Shown here: positions 43,206 to 51,966 of the stretch, one piece after another | How positions within the stretch are numbered: position 1 is the stretch's first letter | Layout of the letters: the number at the start of each line of letters is the position of its first letter | Source of the DNA: JANMES01 sp038229715 | Lineage (GTDB): Bacteria > Planctomycetota > Phycisphaerae > Tepidisphaerales > Tepidisphaeraceae | Assembly (NCBI GenBank): GCA_038229715.1 | Contig: JBBROD010000011.1 | Location: 1-64,000 of the forward strand | Direction of reading: 5' to 3' | Length of the DNA: 64,000 nt | Notes under the pieces: model-generated | Told to the model about the DNA's origin: nothing | Databases searched by the model: none | Seen by the model: the letters and a program-made list of their open reading frames with translations, nothing else | Made by a program: the position numbers and the translations under genes

Positions 43206-45611
43206 ATGATACGAACGCGCGACGTAATGATCGGGTTGATGCTGCTGTGCATGACTGTTCTCGCGACGCACGCCGCACCGCCCGCCACGCAGCCGGCCGA
43301 GACGGTGGAACAAGCTTACGGTCCGATGGGTAGTTACGCAGTCGTTGTAAGTAAAGAGACGCTAGCCGATCCCGGCTGGGCGAAAGTAGTCGCGGAACTT
43401 CGGGCTAAATACAGCGCAGATCTCGTCGATTACCCGCGCGGACAACTCGGCGGAGTCGCGGCTAAACTGGCTGAGATTTTCCCCCGATACATTTGTTTCG
43501 TCGCCACCAGCGAGGAAGCCGGGCGCGACTTTGTCGTGCAGGTGAATCGTCTGACCCGCAAGCTCGACGGCGATCCGTACACGGACGCGGTGTGGGGCAT
43601 CGTTACCGGTTTCGATGCAGACGATGCGTTACGGATCGCCAAGCAGTCCAAGCCGCTGCTCATCCAGCGGGCCGCTTCCAGCATGGGGCCGGGCATTTTC
43701 AGCAAACTCCAGGGCGGGTTTGCAACGGCCGAAACCCAGAAAGGTAAATTCTTCCACAAGGACAACGGCGGCGAAACCGTCGAAGATAAACCCGATCCCG
43801 ACGCGCTCGCCAAGCTGGCGGAGTATTTCAACACCAACGCGCCGGACCTGTTTCTCACGTCCGGCCACGCCAGCGAAAAAGACTGGCAAACCTACTACAA
43901 CATCCCCGGCGGAAGCCTTCGCTGCGACCGCGGGCAACTCTTCGCGCTCGACAGCAACAAGAAACGCTACGACATCCAATCACCCCATCCAAAAATTTAC
44001 CTGCCCGCGGGGAATTGCCTGATCGGCCACGTCACCGGCCCGGACTGCATGGCGATCGCGTGGATGCACACCGGCGGGGTTCATCAGATGGCCGGTTACA
44101 CCGCAGTCACGTTCTTCGGCTATATGGGCTGGGGCACGAGCGAAGCGTTCGGCGATCCGTGGAACTTTGCCGAGGCGGTTTATTTCACCAATCAATCGCT
44201 GATTTACGAACTGAATACCCGCTACCCGAAGCAAGCGGACATCGAGTTTGAAAACTACAGCGAAAACGCCATCAACAAAATGGCCTCGACGCACCACATC
44301 AGCGAGCGGCCACTACTCGGGATGCTTTGGGATCGCGATATCATGGCGTTTTATGGCGACCCCGCTTGGATCGCCAGCCTGCCTAAAGACCATGGCTGGA
44401 AATACAGTTTCCAAGAAGCGTCCGAGAGCGTGACCGTCACGTCAGAAGCATTAAAAGACGGAAGTTGGCCGGGCAAGCCGATCGTCGTGCCTTTTCCGCA
44501 TCGGCTGCAGGACATTCGCTCCGTTACGTGCGATCGAAAAGATCTGACGCCTGCGGTCGCCGACAATTTCATGGTGCTGCCGCTCATGAAGCAAGAGCGC
44601 AAAAGTGGTGAGAAGATTGTCATTACGTTCGGCGCGCGCAGCGCGCCGCAGCATACAACCTCAAGCAATTCCCCCGCCGTCGAGGCGTTGGTTCCTACGC
44701 AAGTGCCTTCAACCGCTCCGGCCACAATGACAGATGGTGCGGACGATCCGACTGATTCGCTCAATCTGTCTCCAGACATGACCATCAGTATCGGCTTAGC
44801 GATGCAGGCGGCGGGTGAGAATCGCAAGGAGCTTTCCAAAGCAATCGACGCATCGCCAGCCGGTGTACAACGCGAGGACCTGTTGTTTCTGATCGCCAAC
44901 ATGCCAGTGCGCGATCTGCAATCCCTCTCGGCGGATTACCTGATCCAAACCGTGAGCTACGCCCGCAAAGCACGAGAGCAGTGCCCTTGGAGCAAGAAGT
45001 ACGACGACGCCGTGTTTCGCAACGACGTTCTGCCTTACGCATCGATCACCGAAGCGCGAGAGGATTGGCGGGGGCAGTTTTTCGAGAAGTTCATGCCCGT
45101 GGTGAAGGAGTGCAACTCCGCCGGAGAGGCGGCGATCAAGCTGAACCAGACGATCTTCAAAGAGTTCAACGTGACCTACAACATGAAGAAGCGGCCGCGG
45201 CCGGATGAAGGGCCGCTTTCAACGATCAAAGGCGGCTTCGCGTCATGCACCGGACTATCCGTGCTGCTGGTGGATGCCTGCCGATCCGTGGGAATTCCCG
45301 CACGCATCGCCGGGGTGGCGCAATGGGGGGCCGATCGGAAGAGCGGCAATCACACGTGGGTGGAGATTCGCGACGACGACGGCAAGTGGTACGCCATCGG
45401 CGCGTCGGAGTCGAAAGCGTTGAACGGCGTGTGGTTCGCTAAAGCGGCTTCAAAGGTCGATGAATCGAACCTGTTGTGCCACGTTTACGCCAGTTGTTTT
45501 GCCCGCCAGCCATTGAAGTTTCCGCTGGCGTGGAATCCGTATGCGGACTACGTCAGTGCGGTCGATCGCACCGGTGCGTACAAACTGCTCGAAAAGCCAG
45601 CAAACCCCTGA
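43206..45611 (+). CDS. Exported transglutaminase-domain protein with caspase-like N-terminal region
   Basis: The 801-aa protein has a signal peptide (MIGLMLLCMTVLATHA). The C-terminal part (about 600-790) holds a transglutaminase/protease fold: catalytic Cys in GGFASCTGLSVLLVDACRS, His in GNHTWVEI and Asp in DDDGKWYAIG. The N-terminal half (about 40-440) recalls clan CD peptidases such as gingipain: LFLTSGHASE (His) and PAGNCLIG (Cys). The latter is my reading and not a firm family match. The region between is Thr/Pro-rich. The ATG at 43206 has CAGGAG upstream. No partner is evident. It may cut or crosslink surface proteins. Confidence 0.72.
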   Translation: MIRTRDVMIGLMLLCMTVLATHAAPPATQPAETVEQAYGPMGSYAVVVSKETLADPGWAKVVAELRAKYSADLVDYPRGQLGGVAAKLAEIFPRYICFVATSEEAGRDFVVQVNRLTRKLDGDPYTDAVWGIVTGFDADDALRIAKQSKPLLIQRAASSMGPGIFSKLQGGFATAETQKGKFFHKDNGGETVEDKPDPDALAKLAEYFNTNAPDLFLTSGHASEKDWQTYYNIPGGSLRCDRGQLFALDSNKKRYDIQSPHPKIYLPAGNCLIGHVTGPDCMAIAWMHTGGVHQMAGYTAVTFFGYMGWGTSEAFGDPWNFAEAVYFTNQSLIYELNTRYPKQADIEFENYSENAINKMASTHHISERPLLGMLWDRDIMAFYGDPAWIASLPKDHGWKYSFQEASESVTVTSEALKDGSWPGKPIVVPFPHRLQDIRSVTCDRKDLTPAVADNFMVLPLMKQERKSGEKIVITFGARSAPQHTTSSNSPAVEALVPTQVPSTAPATMTDGADDPTDSLNLSPDMTISIGLAMQAAGENRKELSKAIDASPAGVQREDLLFLIANMPVRDLQSLSADYLIQTVSYARKAREQCPWSKKYDDAVFRNDVLPYASITEAREDWRGQFFEKFMPVVKECNSAGEAAIKLNQTIFKEFNVTYNMKKRPRPDEGPLSTIKGGFASCTGLSVLLVDACRSVGIPARIAGVAQWGADRKSGNHTWVEIRDDDGKWYAIGASESKALNGVWFAKAASKVDESNLLCHVYASCFARQPLKFPLAWNPYADYVSAVDRTGAYKLLEKPANP

Positions 45612-45711
45612 TGCGACAACTCATCGGTGGTTGCTGAGTGACCTTTCGCGAGAAACTCATTCGCGTCGTGGTTAATTTCCGCGAGGCCGCTATTATCAAT
45701 GCCGTAACTCA

Positions 45712-47025
45712 ATGAACCTACTTTTTATCTTCAGCGACCAGCAGCATCGCGACGCGCTGGGTTGCATGAACAACCCGAATCTGATCACGCCGAACATCGA
45801 CCGCCTCGCGGCCGGGGGTGTTCTGTTTCGACGATGTTACTCCAGCAACCCCGTGTGCGGACCTTTTCGCGGATGCCTGTTCACCGGACAGTACACAAGT
45901 CATAGCGGCGTCACAGGCAACGGCGCGCCTCTGCCGCAGGGCACCACGACATTTGCTGACGCCCTCAATGCCGCCGGATACCAAACCAGTTACGTCGGCA
46001 AATGGCACCTCGGCGGCAATGGCAATTGCCCAATTCCTATCGAACTGCGCGGCGGGTTTCAACGCTTCAAAGGTTACCAGTGCTACAACGGTTTCTACGA
46101 TGACGTTTGCTTCTACGACGAAAACGACGTCGAACATCGATACGACAAGCATCGAGAGGAAGCGGCCACCGATCTTGCCGTCCATGAACTTGAAACGATG
46201 GCGGCGAAGAATCAGCCGTTCGCGTTGATGGTCAGTTATCAGGCGCCGCATTATCCGGTTCAGCCGGCACCCGAGTTTGAGGCGATGTACCGTGATCGTG
46301 AACTTGTCCGACGGCCCAACTGCACCGACATCAATCCGCACACGCCAACGGTCTCGCCGCGCAGCCCCCGGCCGGTTGAACTCGATCCCAACTTCCAGCG
46401 CTATGGCAATAATCTCGACGAGTACCTCCGCCTGTACAACGCGATGTGCACGCAGGTTGACGATTGTGTCGGCCGACTTCTCGCGACAGTAGAGCGTCTG
46501 GGAAAAACCGACGACACGCTGGTCATCTACACCTCCGACCATGGCGACATGCAGGGCAGTCATGGCCTGAAAAACAAGAACGATCCTCATGAGGAATCCG
46601 CCGGTATCCCGCTGGTGGTCCGCGTGCCGGGCGTAGCTGGCGGACGCATCACCGACGCACTGGTTTCAGGCATCGACTTCATGCCGACTTGCTTGGAAAT
46701 ACTCGGCGCGCCGCCCGTTGCAGGAGTAGACGGCAAAAGTTTCGCTCCCCTTTTACGCGGCGAGGCCGATCGCGCCGGTGATGAACTATTTGTCGAGAAT
46801 GGCAACTGGCGCATGATCGTCACGGATCGGTGGAAGCTCGCCGCGGAAATTCGCGACGGCGATCTCGTTCCGGTGCTTATGACTGACCCGTCCGCCGATC
46901 CGTATGAATTGAACAACCGCGCTGCGGACTCTGCGCTAGCGGATATCCGCAGCGATCTGCTTTCCCGGCTAAGAGCCTGGTGTGCACAATGGAACCAATC
47001 ACCCTTTCAGGCGCCTCCGCCATGA
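45712..47025 (+). CDS. Type I formylglycine-dependent sulfatase
   Basis: The 437-aa enzyme has the N-terminal metal-site strand LLFIFSDQQHRDALG (Asp9, Gln10), the modification motif Cys49-x-Pro-x-Arg (CGPFR, Cys to formylglycine), KWHLGG and the second metal site TSDHGD near 268. No signal peptide is apparent, so it may act inside the cell on imported oligosaccharides. The gene ends overlapping the rhamnosidase start (ATGA), so both are made together. This fits desulfation and then rhamnose removal from a sulfated polysaccharide. TATTAT, a possible -10, lies about 25 bp upstream of the ATG. Confidence 0.95.
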   Translation: MNLLFIFSDQQHRDALGCMNNPNLITPNIDRLAAGGVLFRRCYSSNPVCGPFRGCLFTGQYTSHSGVTGNGAPLPQGTTTFADALNAAGYQTSYVGKWHLGGNGNCPIPIELRGGFQRFKGYQCYNGFYDDVCFYDENDVEHRYDKHREEAATDLAVHELETMAAKNQPFALMVSYQAPHYPVQPAPEFEAMYRDRELVRRPNCTDINPHTPTVSPRSPRPVELDPNFQRYGNNLDEYLRLYNAMCTQVDDCVGRLLATVERLGKTDDTLVIYTSDHGDMQGSHGLKNKNDPHEESAGIPLVVRVPGVAGGRITDALVSGIDFMPTCLEILGAPPVAGVDGKSFAPLLRGEADRAGDELFVENGNWRMIVTDRWKLAAEIRDGDLVPVLMTDPSADPYELNNRAADSALADIRSDLLSRLRAWCAQWNQSPFQAPPP

Positions 47026-49802
47026 ACCCACCTGTGAATCTTCGAGTTGAATACCTTCAATCTCCCCACGCCTTGGCGACGCGTCGTCCGCGCTTCACAT
47101 GGGAGGTTCCACTGACCGGTCGCGCGCGCCGGCAGAGCGCGTACCGCTTGCTGGTCGCCACTGCTGCGGACCGCTTAGCCCCGGGCCGAGCGGATTTGTG
47201 GGATAGCGGCAAGATGGAGTCGTCCCAATCGGTAAACATCGAATACGCCGGCCAACCGCTGCACGGCAATCGTGATCTGTGCTGGAGCGTGGAGTTGTGG
47301 GACGAGGCCGGTCAATCCACCGGCAGCAGCCAGGCCGAGCGATTTGGCACTGCTTTCTTTGAGTCGTCCGACTGGACCGCCAAGTGGATCGGCATGGGCG
47401 ATCCCAATGAGCCCTTTTCAGATCCCGACACGTTTCAGCAGAACCGAGTTGCGCCGGATGTGCAGAAGGTCGAGCCCGATCAGCGTGCGCCGCAGATGCG
47501 AAAGGTTTTCGAGCTGAACAAGCCTGTTCGCCGGGCACGGGCGTTTGTTTGTGGCGTCGGGTTCTGTGAGCTTCGCCTTAATGGGAATAAAGTCGGCGAA
47601 GATGTCATCTCCACACCACGCACGGATTTCCGGAAGAAGCTGCTTTACAACGTGTACGACGTGACACCCCAACTGCGTCACGGAAGCAATGCGCTGGGAA
47701 TCATGCTCGGTAACGGCTGGTTTAACGGCCAAAAGAAATTCTGGGGCTGGCGATATCAGTGGTACGGCTCGCTGCGGGCGATCGTGCAATTGGAAGTTGA
47801 GTTCATGGACGGCTCGACGGAGCGCGTCATCAGCGATGAATCCTGGCGCGGCGCATGGTCGCCGATCACGCTCAACTGTATCTACGACGGCGAAGACTAC
47901 GACGCCCGACTTGAGCAGCCGGGTTGGGATACGACCGACTTTGCGGATGCGTCATGGACGCCCGCCCGTGTGGTGCGTTCGCCCGGCGGAAAGCTGCTGC
48001 CGGTGCCACACCAGCCCAGCCGAATTACGGAAACATTCCGACCGGTCTCGATGTGCGAACCGCAGCCGGGCGTTTTTGTCTACGACATAGGCAAGAACAT
48101 GACCGGTTGGGTTCGGCTGTCAATTTCGGATGGCAAGGCCGGCGAAGTCGTTAAACTGCGGTTCGGCGAAGGCCAACACAGCACGGGAATGATCGACTGC
48201 TCCACCAATAACGCCGCCCGACAGGCCGACCTCTACACGATGAAGGGAGGACGCGAATCCTACGAGCCGCGCTTCACCTACCACGGCTTCCAGTACGTCG
48301 AAGTCACTGGCTATCCCGGAAAGCCCGATCTGAACACGCTCGAAGCCTGTTTCGTGCGAAATGATGTGGCCACGATCGGCTCGTTTGAGTGCGGGCACGA
48401 ATTGATCAACAAGATTCACCAATGCACCGTGCAATCGCAGATTTGCAACTTCCAGATGGGCGTGCCCACCGACGACACGCAGCGCACCGAGCGGCTCGGC
48501 TGGGCCGGCGATGCGTGGAGCTATGCCGAGGAAGCGCTTTACAACCTCGATGTCCCTGCGGTGTTCGCCAAGTGGATCGCCGACTTTTATGACCAGCAGG
48601 ACGAGACCGGAATGGTCGGCATGATCGTGCCGCAGGCGGGTTCAGAGGAAGACCTCGTCTGGAGCGCGGCTTTTATTCTGATGCCCTGGTGGCAATACGT
48701 GCATTGCGGCGACAAGCGATTGCTGGAGGAAAGCTATCCCTATTTCCAGCGCTACATGGCTTACCTGGAGCGGTGCGGCCAGCGGACGATCGAGGTACTT
48801 CCTGCTGAAAAAGCATATCTGGCGATGCGTTACTTCACTCCGGTCGAAAAACGCTACCCCGCCGCTGCCGAGCGCGGTCATTTACAGATTTCGCAATGGG
48901 GCGATCACCTTGCGACCAACGAAGGCTCGATGGGTGCCCGGAAGAATCAGCCGCTCTCAATCGCCACGGCTTTCTACTACATGGACGTAGTGACGATGGC
49001 GCGCATCGCCGACGTGCTTGGCAAGAGTAGCGACGCAGTGCGTTACCGCGAGTTGGCGGAGAAGATCAAGCAGTCGTTCAACGAGCGATTCTTCATCGCC
49101 AATGCCGGATACTACGACATCGGCTGTCAGAGCGCACAGGCTTGGCCGCTGGCGTTCGGGCTGGTTCCGCAGGAGCACCGCGAGCGCGTGTCGAACTATC
49201 TCAACAGCAGCGTCAGCCAGCGCCAGCAATCTTTCACCACCGGTTACGCCGGGACCAAATGGGCGGTTCAAGCCGTCGCCAATTCCGGCCGTAACGATTT
49301 CGTCTGGGAGCGCGCGATCGCCACCGACTACCCGAGTTGGGGCTACATGCTGCGCGACTCCAGGCGCACCACGATCACCGAAAATTGGGCAGGCAAGGGC
49401 TCCCTCTGCCACACCACGCTAGGCGCGGCGATTGACGAGTGGTTCTACTGGGGCTTAGCTGGGATTCAGCCTGATGAGAGTGCGCCGGGATATGTGAACG
49501 TAATCATCAAACCGTACCTTCCCAAGTCCTTGCCGTGGGCCAAGGCGTCCATCCGCACGCCGCGCGGCGTCGTTGCTTCACATTGGAAGCAGGATGGAAA
49601 GCTAGCAGAATTATGCGTCACGATTCCCGCGAACAGCACGGGTGAGATTCACCTGCCCGCCGATTTGGCACAGCCGATCACTCAAAGCCAACACTCGCTC
49701 GCCGAGGCGCCTGGTATTTCCGCGGTCAATATGGAAAAGTCGCCGGTTACGTTGCGGGTCGGATCGGGAGAGTATCGTTTCACCTTTACGCCGGTCTCGT
49801 GA
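47022..49802 (+). CDS. GH78 alpha-L-rhamnosidase
   Basis: The 926-aa protein has the full GH78 plan: N-terminal Fn3-like domain (about 5-115, LATRRPRFTWEVP), a WIG(M) segment (SDWTAKWIG), beta-sandwich carbohydrate-binding domains (RARAFVCGVGFCELRLNGNK, ALGIMLGNGWF), then the (alpha/alpha)6 catalytic barrel from about 445. The barrel carries GVPTDDTQRTERLGWAGDAW, whose acidic pair DxxxRxE is the known catalytic/binding block, and TITENWAGKGSLCHTTLGA near 800. It releases terminal L-rhamnose. The start at 47022 lies inside the sulfatase stop; an ATG 14 codons earlier is less likely. The signal peptide is absent. Confidence 0.95.
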   Translation: MNPPVNLRVEYLQSPHALATRRPRFTWEVPLTGRARRQSAYRLLVATAADRLAPGRADLWDSGKMESSQSVNIEYAGQPLHGNRDLCWSVELWDEAGQSTGSSQAERFGTAFFESSDWTAKWIGMGDPNEPFSDPDTFQQNRVAPDVQKVEPDQRAPQMRKVFELNKPVRRARAFVCGVGFCELRLNGNKVGEDVISTPRTDFRKKLLYNVYDVTPQLRHGSNALGIMLGNGWFNGQKKFWGWRYQWYGSLRAIVQLEVEFMDGSTERVISDESWRGAWSPITLNCIYDGEDYDARLEQPGWDTTDFADASWTPARVVRSPGGKLLPVPHQPSRITETFRPVSMCEPQPGVFVYDIGKNMTGWVRLSISDGKAGEVVKLRFGEGQHSTGMIDCSTNNAARQADLYTMKGGRESYEPRFTYHGFQYVEVTGYPGKPDLNTLEACFVRNDVATIGSFECGHELINKIHQCTVQSQICNFQMGVPTDDTQRTERLGWAGDAWSYAEEALYNLDVPAVFAKWIADFYDQQDETGMVGMIVPQAGSEEDLVWSAAFILMPWWQYVHCGDKRLLEESYPYFQRYMAYLERCGQRTIEVLPAEKAYLAMRYFTPVEKRYPAAAERGHLQISQWGDHLATNEGSMGARKNQPLSIATAFYYMDVVTMARIADVLGKSSDAVRYRELAEKIKQSFNERFFIANAGYYDIGCQSAQAWPLAFGLVPQEHRERVSNYLNSSVSQRQQSFTTGYAGTKWAVQAVANSGRNDFVWERAIATDYPSWGYMLRDSRRTTITENWAGKGSLCHTTLGAAIDEWFYWGLAGIQPDESAPGYVNVIIKPYLPKSLPWAKASIRTPRGVVASHWKQDGKLAELCVTIPANSTGEIHLPADLAQPITQSQHSLAEAPGISAVNMEKSPVTLRVGSGEYRFTFTPVS

Positions 49803-49814
49803 AGAAGGAAAGAG

Positions 49815-51200
49815 ATGACCTTGAGCATTGAATACCCTGCCGCGCCGGGCGTCACCATTGATTCCGGAGTAAAGCCTTGGACCATCCTTCAGCAAGACGG
49901 GTCCGGCTGCGCCACCGTGACAGTGGCCGGCCGCTGGCGGACGGGCATGAAGCGCAAGAGCCCGCAGGTGTATGTTCGCATGATTCGCGACGGGACGTTC
50001 TCGCCGATTACCCGCAAACACGACCTGATCCGCGCCCGCACGGATGTCGACCCCGCCGTCACTGGTGAGGCGGAAGGCAAAGTCGGCACATGGTCCCTGA
50101 CCATCGAGGGCATCCCGCGCGGCGGGCCTTACCGCATCGAAACTTTCGTCACCAGCCCTGAAATCGGCCTCTCCGGTCCGCGCGGGCAGGTGATTCATTT
50201 CGTCGGAGTTGGAGATGTCTGGTTAATCGCCGGCCAAAGCAACGCCGCCGGCACGGCGCTGAGCCCGATCGACGATCCGTCGCAAATCGGCGTTCATGAA
50301 TACCTCCCCGCAACCGGCTGGCAACTTGCGGTGCATGAGAGCTTTCACCATCCGTGGCTGGCGTTTGCGAAGTCGCTCAAAATGGAACTGGGTTATCCGA
50401 TCGGCCTGATTCCCACAGCCGTGGGCGGTAGCCCTGTTTCGCGGTGGGATCCCGGCCAGAACGGCGATCTGTTTGCCGAGATGGTGAACCGCTTCAAGAC
50501 GGCCGGATCGGGAATCCGTGGTGTGCTCTGGTATCAAGGTGAGAGCGACGTCAAACCGCAGGACCATCCGCAATACAAATCTCGATTCAAGCGATTTCTT
50601 GATGGCACGCGCCAGATGGTGGGCAATCCGCAACTGCCGATCATAACCGTGCAGCTGAATCGCCGGACCGACTGCATCGACGGTCTCGGCTGGGAAGAAA
50701 TCCGCGAGCATCAGCGTCAGCTCAGCCATGAGTTGAACGATGTGTATTTGATTTCCGTCTTCGATTCTGTGCTGACGGATGTGATCCACAACGGCTCGCT
50801 GGGCAACATATTGATCGCCCAACGGACCGTGGAAACCGCGCTAGGCGGCGTTTACGGGCGCGACTTGCACTTCCGCGCCCCCGAGTGCGTCAGTGCGATT
50901 CAAATGTCGGATGACACGGTGGATTTACGATTTGAGAACGTCGCCGCGCAACTCGACTATAACGGCCGGCCGAACCACTCGTTTCCGTTCGAGGTGCGCG
51001 ATGCGCAGGGCGTCGTTCCCGTCAAGTCCTATTCGATCCCCGCGTTTGATACGTTTCGGATCGAACTTGCGCGACCGCTGGCCGGGCCGGCGAACGTTGT
51101 CGGAGCGCCCGGTTCGTGCCCGCCGCACAACGTGGTTCAAGATCTCTCCGGGTACCGAGGAATGCTGGCGTTTACGTTGCCGGTCCAGACTCGGGCGTAA
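49815..51200 (+). CDS. SGNH-type carbohydrate acetylesterase (sialate O-acetylesterase family)
   Basis: The 461-aa protein has the catalytic Ser in LIAGQSNAAG (Ser142), the second block WYQGESD and the late DVIHNG (Asp/His) of SASA/CE6-like esterases. N- and C-terminal beta regions flank the domain. These enzymes remove O-acetyl groups from sugars. No signal peptide is visible. It follows the rhamnosidase by 12 bp on the same strand, probably in one operon with sulfatase and GH78, giving three activities that would strip sulfate, rhamnose and acetyl decorations. Confidence 0.9.
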   Translation: MTLSIEYPAAPGVTIDSGVKPWTILQQDGSGCATVTVAGRWRTGMKRKSPQVYVRMIRDGTFSPITRKHDLIRARTDVDPAVTGEAEGKVGTWSLTIEGIPRGGPYRIETFVTSPEIGLSGPRGQVIHFVGVGDVWLIAGQSNAAGTALSPIDDPSQIGVHEYLPATGWQLAVHESFHHPWLAFAKSLKMELGYPIGLIPTAVGGSPVSRWDPGQNGDLFAEMVNRFKTAGSGIRGVLWYQGESDVKPQDHPQYKSRFKRFLDGTRQMVGNPQLPIITVQLNRRTDCIDGLGWEEIREHQRQLSHELNDVYLISVFDSVLTDVIHNGSLGNILIAQRTVETALGGVYGRDLHFRAPECVSAIQMSDDTVDLRFENVAAQLDYNGRPNHSFPFEVRDAQGVVPVKSYSIPAFDTFRIELARPLAGPANVVGAPGSCPPHNVVQDLSGYRGMLAFTLPVQTRA

Positions 51201-51321
51201 TTCGTCTCGCTTTGTCATGGCACTCTGCATGCCTGCTTGCCGCCGGCCACAGTGGCGGACAGCGTCAAACCTGCCTAAGATCACAAGTCGATTTGTTTGA
51301 TAGTTTTTCCTCGGAGATGAC

Positions 51322-51966
51322 GTGATTTCAAGCGAGACGTTGATTCAGCAGTTGAAGTGGCGGTACGCCGTTAAGAAGTTTGATCCTACCCGCAAAATCA
51401 GTCCTAACGATTGGACTGCGCTGGAACAATCGCTGGTGCTGGCGCCTTCCAGTTTTGGACTTCAGCCGTGGAAGTTTATCGTCATCACCGATCAGGCGGT
51501 CAAAGATCGACTCGTGGCGCACTCCTGGAATCAGCGGCAGGTGGCGGACGCGTCGCATACGGTGGTGTTCGCGTACAAAGAGAATCTGGGTGAAGTAGAG
51601 ATCACCAGGCATGTCAACCGAACCGCCGAGGTGCGCGGCGTGGAACCGACCACCTTGGATAAATTCAAGATGTCGATCGTTGGCGCGATGACCCACCCGG
51701 CCGCTCAGGAAAAAATCAACGACTGGGCGATCAAGCAGGTCTACATCGCGCTCGGTAGTTTCATGACTGCCGCGGCGATGATGGGGATCGACACTTGCCC
51801 GATGGAAGGCCTGCAACCGGCTATGTACGACGAAGTGCTAGGCCTGACCGGCAGCGGCTACGCGACGGCCGTTGCCTGCCCGGCCGGGTATCGGTCGGCC
51901 GACGACAAATACGCTCACACGCCCAAGGTTCGCTTCAAGCCCCAAGACGTGATCACGCGGATCTAA
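51322..51966 (+). CDS. Nitroreductase-family NAD(P)H-dependent flavin oxidoreductase
   Basis: The 214-aa enzyme has the nitroreductase fold signature: KWRYAVKKFDPTRK near the start, SLVLAPSSFGLQPWKFIVI (FMN loop) and a late CPAGYRSADDKY. It uses NAD(P)H to reduce quinones or nitroaromatics in the cytoplasm, usually as a homodimer with FMN. The start is GTG at 51322, which fits the expected N-terminus and has GGAG about 8 bp upstream. Its last 14 bp overlap, convergently, the end of the FAD oxidoreductase gene. Confidence 0.92.
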   Translation: MISSETLIQQLKWRYAVKKFDPTRKISPNDWTALEQSLVLAPSSFGLQPWKFIVITDQAVKDRLVAHSWNQRQVADASHTVVFAYKENLGEVEITRHVNRTAEVRGVEPTTLDKFKMSIVGAMTHPAAQEKINDWAIKQVYIALGSFMTAAAMMGIDTCPMEGLQPAMYDEVLGLTGSGYATAVACPAGYRSADDKYAHTPKVRFKPQDVITRI

